NCBI GenBank assembly: GCA_901538445.1
Contig: LR594586.1
Span: 460,285-524,284 of the forward strand
Reading direction: 5' to 3'
DNA: 64,000 bases
DNA from: Gemmataceae bacterium
GTDB taxonomy: Bacteria; Planctomycetota; Planctomycetia; Gemmatales; Gemmataceae
Every line of letters starts with the position of its first letter. Position 1 is the first letter of the stretch. Position numbers and translations under genes: made by a program. The notes under the pieces were generated by a model that was not told the DNA's origin, searched no databases, and saw only the letters and a list, made by a program, of their open reading frames with translations. This document shows positions 58,842 through 64,000 of the stretch, piece after piece.

Positions 58842-58910
58842 GCGAGCGGCGCGGCGTGAGCCCGCCGGTGGCACTTGCAAACACCGGCGGGCTCACGCCG
58901 CGCCGCTCGC
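58842..58910. terminator. Perfect 29-bp hairpin between convergent genes
   Basis: 58842-58870 is exactly inverted at 58882-58910, loop GCACTTGCAAA, then TTTTG on the plus strand. It lies between the superoxide dismutase gene and the giant CxxCH gene. It is in the same family as the hairpin at 36589. Confidence 0.8.
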
Positions 58911-58920
58911 GGCTTTTGTG

Positions 58921-61900
58921 TTACTTCTTCTCGTCGGCCACATCGGGGTACTGAAGTTTGCGGTCCGGGTCAAGGAACCGGGCGTGTAGTGCGGCCCCGG
59001 CACCGCCGGACTTCACGGCGATCGTCACAGTGTGCTTCCCGGGCGTCAGCGCCACGTCGTACCCGTCCTGGTCGGGACGCATCTGCTTGCCGGCCCCCTT
59101 ACCCGTGCCCAGCACCTTGCCGTCGAGCCGCACCTCGTAGTCGGTGGTCGAGCCGACGAGCAGCTTCGTCTTCAGATCGGCGGCCGCGGTGAGTTCGGCC
59201 TCGACGATCGCCGGCGCGCCCTTCGTGTCTGGCAGAACCAGCCGGCCGGGCACCCCGACCGAGAGCTTCTCGCCGTTGACCGTCACGTCGGTGAGGAACG
59301 GGCTCGCCATGACGTACCGCACCATGTCGCGGAAGTTCTGCGGGGTCATGTTGTACCCGAGCCCTTCGGGCATGAGCGACTTCTCGGACACCCGCATCGG
59401 TTCGGCGAGGTCGTCCTTCTTGATCGTCTTGAACGCGGCCCCTTCGAGCTTGAGTGTGACCGTCTTCTCGTCTTCTTCCGCGAGTAGCCCCTGGAACACG
59501 GTGTCGTCGAGGAGCCGGGCGGTGCGGACGAAGTACGGCGCGCCGATGACGCGGTTCGGGTCGATCACGTTCACCAGGATGTACTCGATGTCGCGGGCGG
59601 CCCCCTCGAGCGGCGGCCCGACCTCGGCCCCGCGGCCCTCGAACTTGTGGCACTTGCCACAGACGTTGTCGAACACGGCCTTGCCACGAGCGAACGACGC
59701 CGGAGCCTCGAACAGCGACTCGCGGGTCTTGTCGATGATCTTATTCAGCTCGTCGGGCGTCGGCCGGGTGCGGCCCCAGGCCTTCGCGATGAGCGCCTCG
59801 AGTTCCTTGTCCTTGAACGCCTGCACGCGGAGGATGACGTTGTCGGTCACCTCCCCGCGATCGATCTTCTTGGCCAGCATCGCTTCGAGCAGTTCCTTCG
59901 CGGAGTGCTTGTGGCTCGCGAGCGTGTTCACGAGGTCGGGCCGCACGCCCTTCGGGAACGTCGCCCACTTCGCGACCAGCACGCCGGGGATCTCTTTCTG
60001 GTCGAACGCCGCGAGCGCACGCGCCGCCTCGTTCCCCAACCCCGCGGACTCGTCGTTGAGCAGCCCGAGCAGGAGCTTGATGCCCTCGGCCGGCTTGAGC
60101 GCCGCGAGTTGCCGCACGGCCTCGGCGCGGGCGTCGGCCGGGAGTTGGGCGTTCGCGGCGGCGTCGAGGGCCCGCTTGATCGCGGCCGGGTCGCGGAAGC
60201 TCACGGAAAGCTTGTTCGCGAGCGCCACGACCTTCGGGTTGTTGTCCTTGTCGATCTCGGCCTTCAGCTCGGCCCAGCCCTCAGGGGCGTTGATGGTGCG
60301 CCCCTGCGTCGCGACCGACAGCCCTTCCAGCGCCTTCTCGCGGCTCGCGGCGTCCTTCAACTTCGCGACGAACCCGACGCACTGCTTGATGCTCTCGGGC
60401 GTGTCGAGCGCGACGAGCCGCCGCATCACCTTCGGCACGATCTGATCGCGGACGAACTCGTTGGCCGGCGCCTGCTCGGCGAGCCAGGTGAGTTCGGTCT
60501 CGACGGGCGAGCGGACGGCGTCAGCCGGCTGTTCGTTCTTGGGTGCCGGCGGAGCCGGCGCGGGAGCAGCGGGCTTACGCCCGCCGCTCGCCAGCGACTT
60601 CTCGTAGGCGAGCCACACGAGCTGCGAAATCACCGGGTCTTTCGCGTCCTCCTTGTGCGACATCAGCGCCCGCAGCAACTGGGTGACGTCGAGCCGGTCG
60701 GCGTGCCGCACCGCGACCGACGCGAACTCGCGGCGGAGCGCCGGCGATGCCGTGAGGGCGGCGATCCGCGTGAAGGTGTCGATCGTCTTCGGCTGGAGGT
60801 CCGGGCACTCGCCCATGACGCGTGCGAACGGCACGAACTCCGCCCCCATCGACTTCGCCCGCTCGTCCGGCACCTGGTACTTCGCGGCGAGTTCGCCGGT
60901 GATGGGGGAGATGGCGTTCGCGAACCACGCGGCACGGCTCAGCGGCGGCGGGGTCTCGCGGGCGGCCAGGGTCGCGGCGGTGCGGGCCTCGCCGTCGAGC
61001 TTCTTCTCGCCGAGCAGCCGGAGGGCGGTGCGCCACCGGTACGGGTCGTCGGCCCCGACCGCCTTCACCAGCGCCTTCAGGTCGAGCGCGGCGAGGTCGT
61101 CGGGCTTCTTCGCCTTCGTGCCCTTGAGCTGGACGCGGTAGACGCGACCGCGGGCGTAGTCCCAGTCGTCGGGGTTCGTCTGGTGGCACGGGTTCTGGTC
61201 GTGCCAGTCGATGACGTAGATGTCGCCGGCCGGCCCCCACCGCAGGTTGATCGGGCGGAAGTTCTTGTCGCCGCTCTGGAGGAAGTCCGCGGCCCGGCTC
61301 GCGGTGTAGGTGCTGCCGTTGGGCTTCAGCACGTTCTGCTTCAGGCTGCACCCGTGGATGCTTCCGAAGATCACGCTGTTGCGGTACTTCTCAGGCACGA
61401 TCGGCGTGTCGAGCGAGATGAGCCCGGCGTGCGCCCAGCCGCTTTCCTTGTGGAACGTGTGGTCGCAAATCTCGTTGATGTACCCGTATACGTGCGGGTT
61501 GTAACTCGTACCGGCCTGCCGCCGGTACACGCCGCCGGGGACGACGTGGAACAGGTGCGGGATCACGCAACACGCGACGATGAACTGCCCGTCGGTGTTC
61601 CGCCAGTCCATGCCCCACGGGTTGCTCGTGCCCTCGGCGAAGATCTCGAACTTCTTCTGCGTCGGGTGGTACCGCCACACGGCGGCGTTCATCCGCGTCT
61701 CCGGGCCATCAAGTGCCTTCACGTTCGACTGCGTGAACACGCCGTGGAGCCCGTACAGCCAGCCGTCCGGACCCCACTGGAACGTGTTCAGCGTCTCGTG
61801 CGTGTCCTGGCTGCCGAAGCCCTTGAGCAGCACCTCGAACTTGCCGGCCTTGTCGCCCTTGTTCTCGATGAACCACAGGTACGGCGCGGCGCCGACGAAC

Positions 61901-62346
61901 ACGCCGCCGTGCCCGACCTCGATGCCGGTGCAGAGGTCGAACGCGCCCAGGCCGGCGTTCTTCCGCTCCTCCGGCACCGGGAAGTCCTTGCCCTCGGCGA
62001 ACACCGTCTGCTTGTCGCACGCGCCGTCGCCGTCGGTGTCCTCGAGGATCACGATGCGGTCACGCGGAGCCTTGCCCTTCGGGGTGCGCTTCGGGTACTC
62101 GTAGCACTCGACGACCCACAGCCGGCCCTTCTCGTCGATGGTGAACGCGACCGGGTTGACGACCTGCGGCTCGGCGGCGAACAGCTTCACCTCGAACTCG
62201 TCGGGCACCTTGATCTTCGTCAGCGACTCGGCGGGCGTGAGATACGGCTGTCCCGACGGCTTGCGGTTATCGAATCCGAACTCTTTCTGAGCGAGAGCCG
62301 TGGACGCGAGCAGCAGCGTGCCGGCGAGTGCGAGGGGGAGGCGCAT
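58921..62346 (-). CDS. PVC-type giant CxxCH dehydrogenase-like protein
   Basis: 1141 residues from ATG 62346. A signal peptide covers about 1-19. The N-terminal part (about 40-440) is a membrane-bound-dehydrogenase-type beta-propeller (KIKVPDEFEVKLFAAEPQVV, PDGWLYGLHGVFTQSN, GPAGDIYVIDWHDQNPCHQ). A HEAT-like helical region (about 440-880) follows. The single heme motif CGKCH is near residue 895, and a C-terminal carbohydrate-binding-like domain (TVNGEKLSVGVPGRLVLPD) ends the protein. Such proteins are abundant in Planctomycetes and Verrucomicrobia; substrates are probably sugars. It sits alone, convergent with the superoxide dismutase gene. Confidence 0.9.
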   Translation of the reverse strand: MRLPLALAGTLLLASTALAQKEFGFDNRKPSGQPYLTPAESLTKIKVPDEFEVKLFAAEPQVVNPVAFTIDEKGRLWVVECYEYPKRTPKGKAPRDRIVILEDTDGDGACDKQTVFAEGKDFPVPEERKNAGLGAFDLCTGIEVGHGGVFVGAAPYLWFIENKGDKAGKFEVLLKGFGSQDTHETLNTFQWGPDGWLYGLHGVFTQSNVKALDGPETRMNAAVWRYHPTQKKFEIFAEGTSNPWGMDWRNTDGQFIVACCVIPHLFHVVPGGVYRRQAGTSYNPHVYGYINEICDHTFHKESGWAHAGLISLDTPIVPEKYRNSVIFGSIHGCSLKQNVLKPNGSTYTASRAADFLQSGDKNFRPINLRWGPAGDIYVIDWHDQNPCHQTNPDDWDYARGRVYRVQLKGTKAKKPDDLAALDLKALVKAVGADDPYRWRTALRLLGEKKLDGEARTAATLAARETPPPLSRAAWFANAISPITGELAAKYQVPDERAKSMGAEFVPFARVMGECPDLQPKTIDTFTRIAALTASPALRREFASVAVRHADRLDVTQLLRALMSHKEDAKDPVISQLVWLAYEKSLASGGRKPAAPAPAPPAPKNEQPADAVRSPVETELTWLAEQAPANEFVRDQIVPKVMRRLVALDTPESIKQCVGFVAKLKDAASREKALEGLSVATQGRTINAPEGWAELKAEIDKDNNPKVVALANKLSVSFRDPAAIKRALDAAANAQLPADARAEAVRQLAALKPAEGIKLLLGLLNDESAGLGNEAARALAAFDQKEIPGVLVAKWATFPKGVRPDLVNTLASHKHSAKELLEAMLAKKIDRGEVTDNVILRVQAFKDKELEALIAKAWGRTRPTPDELNKIIDKTRESLFEAPASFARGKAVFDNVCGKCHKFEGRGAEVGPPLEGAARDIEYILVNVIDPNRVIGAPYFVRTARLLDDTVFQGLLAEEDEKTVTLKLEGAAFKTIKKDDLAEPMRVSEKSLMPEGLGYNMTPQNFRDMVRYVMASPFLTDVTVNGEKLSVGVPGRLVLPDTKGAPAIVEAELTAAADLKTKLLVGSTTDYEVRLDGKVLGTGKGAGKQMRPDQDGYDVALTPGKHTVTIAVKSGGAGAALHARFLDPDRKLQYPDVADEKK

Positions 62347-62511
62347 GTGCGGTCCTGGGATGGGGGAGACCTTGGCGTGTACTCGGAGATGTTACGGCCC
62401 CCGCCTGGGAGATGCAAACCGTTACACGCCCGTTGGTCGCCGGGTGCCTGCGCGTCCGTACAATTACCCCTCGGGAGCCGACCCACACGGCCGCGGAGCG
62501 GTTGCGAGTCC

Positions 62512-63822
62512 ATGCCGATCGTCCTGTCCCTCACCGGCCACCTCCCCCTCGGCGACCGCCGCCTGTCGCGCTCCGAAGCGCGGGACTGGCTGGCGCGTGC
62601 GGCGGTGTGGTTCGAGGGCGTGGGCGACGCGGTCCTCGACGCGCGGCTAATGCGCGACGGCGACGAGCGGCCCGTGCTCCTGGTGGACTTGCACCCGGTC
62701 GCGCCGCCGGTCGAGGTGCGGCTCGGCGGGTCCGGGAAGCTCCAGGTCGCGGCCGTCACCACCCCGGCAGGCCCCGGTTACCACCAGCACCTCTCCGACC
62801 TGCTCCACCAACTCGCTGCGGACTTCGACTTCGACTGGGACCTGGCGCACTGCACCGACCCGACGCACTACTTCGACAGCGGCAGCACGACCGGGGTGGA
62901 ACAGCAGTTCTTGCGGTGGCTCGCCGGGGTTTGTGCGAAGCGGCCCGCGTCGGTCGGGCTGCCCGCGGGCCACGGGTTCACGTTCCCCGGCGAGGTGCTG
63001 ACGCCACTCGGGCCGCGGACCCGGGCGTGGGCCACAACGGTCGTCGAGGAGCCGCACCGGGGCGGCGACTTCTTCGCGTGGTGGAGCCCCGACCTCGACG
63101 CCGCCTTCTACCGGAACCGCGCGACCGCTCGGCTCTGGTGCGAGTTCCCGTGGCGCGCCCCGCTCACGGACGCCGAGGGGGAAGTCGCCGATCAGATCGC
63201 CAACGACCTCGCGACCGCGTTCAAGCTCGACCCGGGCGGTGACCTCCCGTGGACCGAGTGGCTCGAGCTCCTCGACGCGATCCAGGCCGACGCCCGCGGC
63301 GAGCAGTTCTGCGTGACCCCGACCGACACCGTGCTGAGCGTCGAGTTGTGGAAGCGGACCGGGCCGGTGCCGCGAGCCGAAGGCCCGCGTGTCGGATACC
63401 GCCGGTGCCCAGTGCGGGCGGCACTCGACGGCGGGTGGAGCGTTCAGGTGCCGGGCGGCTTCGCCCGCGAGTGGGACGCAGATCGCAACTGGACCGCGTG
63501 GGACCGGACCCGCACCGTGTGGTTCCGTCGCGTCGGGTTCACCAAGCCCGACGGCTCGTTCCCGACTGCGCTTGAAGCGCTAGAGGTCGGCCGCAAGAGC
63601 CTGCCCGAGGGCGAACCGGTGCCTGCGCTGGATGTCGGAGAGGTCCGCGGGGCGGGTGTGTTCGGCCCGGTCGAGGAGGACGGTCGGACCGTCTGGCGGC
63701 TCAGCGGCGTTGCCGGCGTTGCCGGGCAACTCGTGGTGTGCAACGTATACGCCGAGTCGGCCGCCGACCGTGACTGGGCGGTCCAGACCTGGCTCACCCT
63801 GCGGCACAGCCAGGGGACCTGA
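62512..63822 (+). CDS. Hypothetical protein of 436 residues
   Basis: 436 residues from ATG 62512. It has no signal peptide or membrane span. Segments are AWATTVVEEPHRGGDFFAWW, DVLLVDL-like strand text in RPVLLVDLHPVAPPVEVRL, and WSVQVPGGFAREWDADRNWT in the C-terminal half. It reads as two alpha/beta halves, with a Trp-rich C-terminal part (VGFTKPDGSFPTALEALEVG). I do not recognise a family and see no catalytic motif. It faces away from the giant CxxCH gene, with 165 bp between starts and no strong promoter. Confidence 0.65.
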   Translation: MPIVLSLTGHLPLGDRRLSRSEARDWLARAAVWFEGVGDAVLDARLMRDGDERPVLLVDLHPVAPPVEVRLGGSGKLQVAAVTTPAGPGYHQHLSDLLHQLAADFDFDWDLAHCTDPTHYFDSGSTTGVEQQFLRWLAGVCAKRPASVGLPAGHGFTFPGEVLTPLGPRTRAWATTVVEEPHRGGDFFAWWSPDLDAAFYRNRATARLWCEFPWRAPLTDAEGEVADQIANDLATAFKLDPGGDLPWTEWLELLDAIQADARGEQFCVTPTDTVLSVELWKRTGPVPRAEGPRVGYRRCPVRAALDGGWSVQVPGGFAREWDADRNWTAWDRTRTVWFRRVGFTKPDGSFPTALEALEVGRKSLPEGEPVPALDVGEVRGAGVFGPVEEDGRTVWRLSGVAGVAGQLVVCNVYAESAADRDWAVQTWLTLRHSQGT

Positions 63823-63926
63823 AAGGCGAAACCATACCTATCGAAGTCTCATCGTGCTTGTCGGGTACTGAAAGCGTGGCTACCCACTCCCCGCACCGCG
63901 CACGACCACCAGGCCTGAAAAGCACG

Positions 63927-63958
63927 GCACCCCGGGACACGTTCGTGTCCCGGGGTGC
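63927..63958 (-). terminator. 14-bp hairpin with short T-run on the minus strand
   Basis: GCACCCCGGGACAC and its exact inverse enclose GTTC (plus strand). On the minus strand it is followed by CGTGCTTTTC, so it would end a gene entering from the right edge. From 63823 to the window end no gene is visible apart from this. Confidence 0.6.
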
Positions 63959-64000
63959 GGTGGGGTATCGTTAACAAGTTGGTAGCAGATGGCCTCAGGA

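Noticed and set aside
59647..62511. Plus-strand open frame extending the 436-residue gene upstream by about 950 codons
   Set aside because: It is antisense to the giant CxxCH gene and low-complexity. The real protein begins at ATG 62512.

Overview
The window is about 68% GC-looking DNA with dense, short-spaced genes, many GTG starts and a protein set typical of the Planctomycetes, most likely family Gemmataceae (Gemmata or a close relative). The evidence is a very large PVC-type CxxCH dehydrogenase, an FHA-Ser/Thr kinase, a membrane Ser/Thr kinase, a planctomycete-type ECF sigma factor, a fused NagB/PIG-L protein, ThuA, NHL/SMP-30, sialate O-acetylesterase and SGNH secreted proteins, and futalosine-pathway MqnE. 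Species cannot be told from sequence alone.

1-8827: the right end of an integrated HK97-type phage or phage-like element. Reading leftward: tail-completion protein DUF3168, small terminase, a small membrane protein, HNH nuclease, large terminase, portal, prohead protease, major capsid, gp6-like connector and a cut gene. A tyrosine integrase and a ribbon-helix-helix-like protein sit at the right end. The element ends in the 3' half of a tRNA-Pro gene (attR), followed by the original tRNA terminator. A short motif with core CTACATA recurs before most of its genes.

8897-24567: host genes. Threonine dehydratase comes first, then a signalling cluster (response regulator, PAS-GAF protein with a degenerate receiver, ECF sigma factor). 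These are followed by a hexapeptide acyltransferase, a double-FHA protein, an SMP-30-like secreted protein, a Tyr-rich secreted protein, a SWIM-SNF2 helicase, a YsnF-type stress protein, an FHA-kinase, a Tat-exported NHL protein and purine nucleoside phosphorylase.

24591-30762: one leftward gene group: ArgJ, then two ABC ATPase/permease pairs, a cytidylate-kinase-like protein, and the nucleoside phosphorylase. Two of its boundaries carry four-copy 7-bp tandem repeats with an inverted partner about 60 bp away. In both cases the repeat lies between the only ATG and the conserved start of the ATPase.

31037-47953: a divergent EF-Tu paralogue, a frameshifted gene with a duplicated tail and an inverted-repeat element, secreted hydrolase-like proteins, a TolC-like lipoprotein, a CDF metal exporter, the NagB/PIG-L fusion, a group with a TrpF-like protein and a low-molecular-weight phosphatase, and a phosphoribosyltransferase-like/DUF1152 pair whose DUF1152 member is frameshifted.

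48139-64000: a transposase-like gene with a shortened core, a cNMP-binding protein, a cytochrome c-like protein, a protein made of three repeats, a cupin, an LRR lipoprotein, MqnE, a large membrane Ser/Thr kinase, a Tat-exported superoxide dismutase, the giant CxxCH protein and an unrecognised 436-residue protein. Long perfect hairpins sit between three convergent gene pairs and probably act as two-way terminators.
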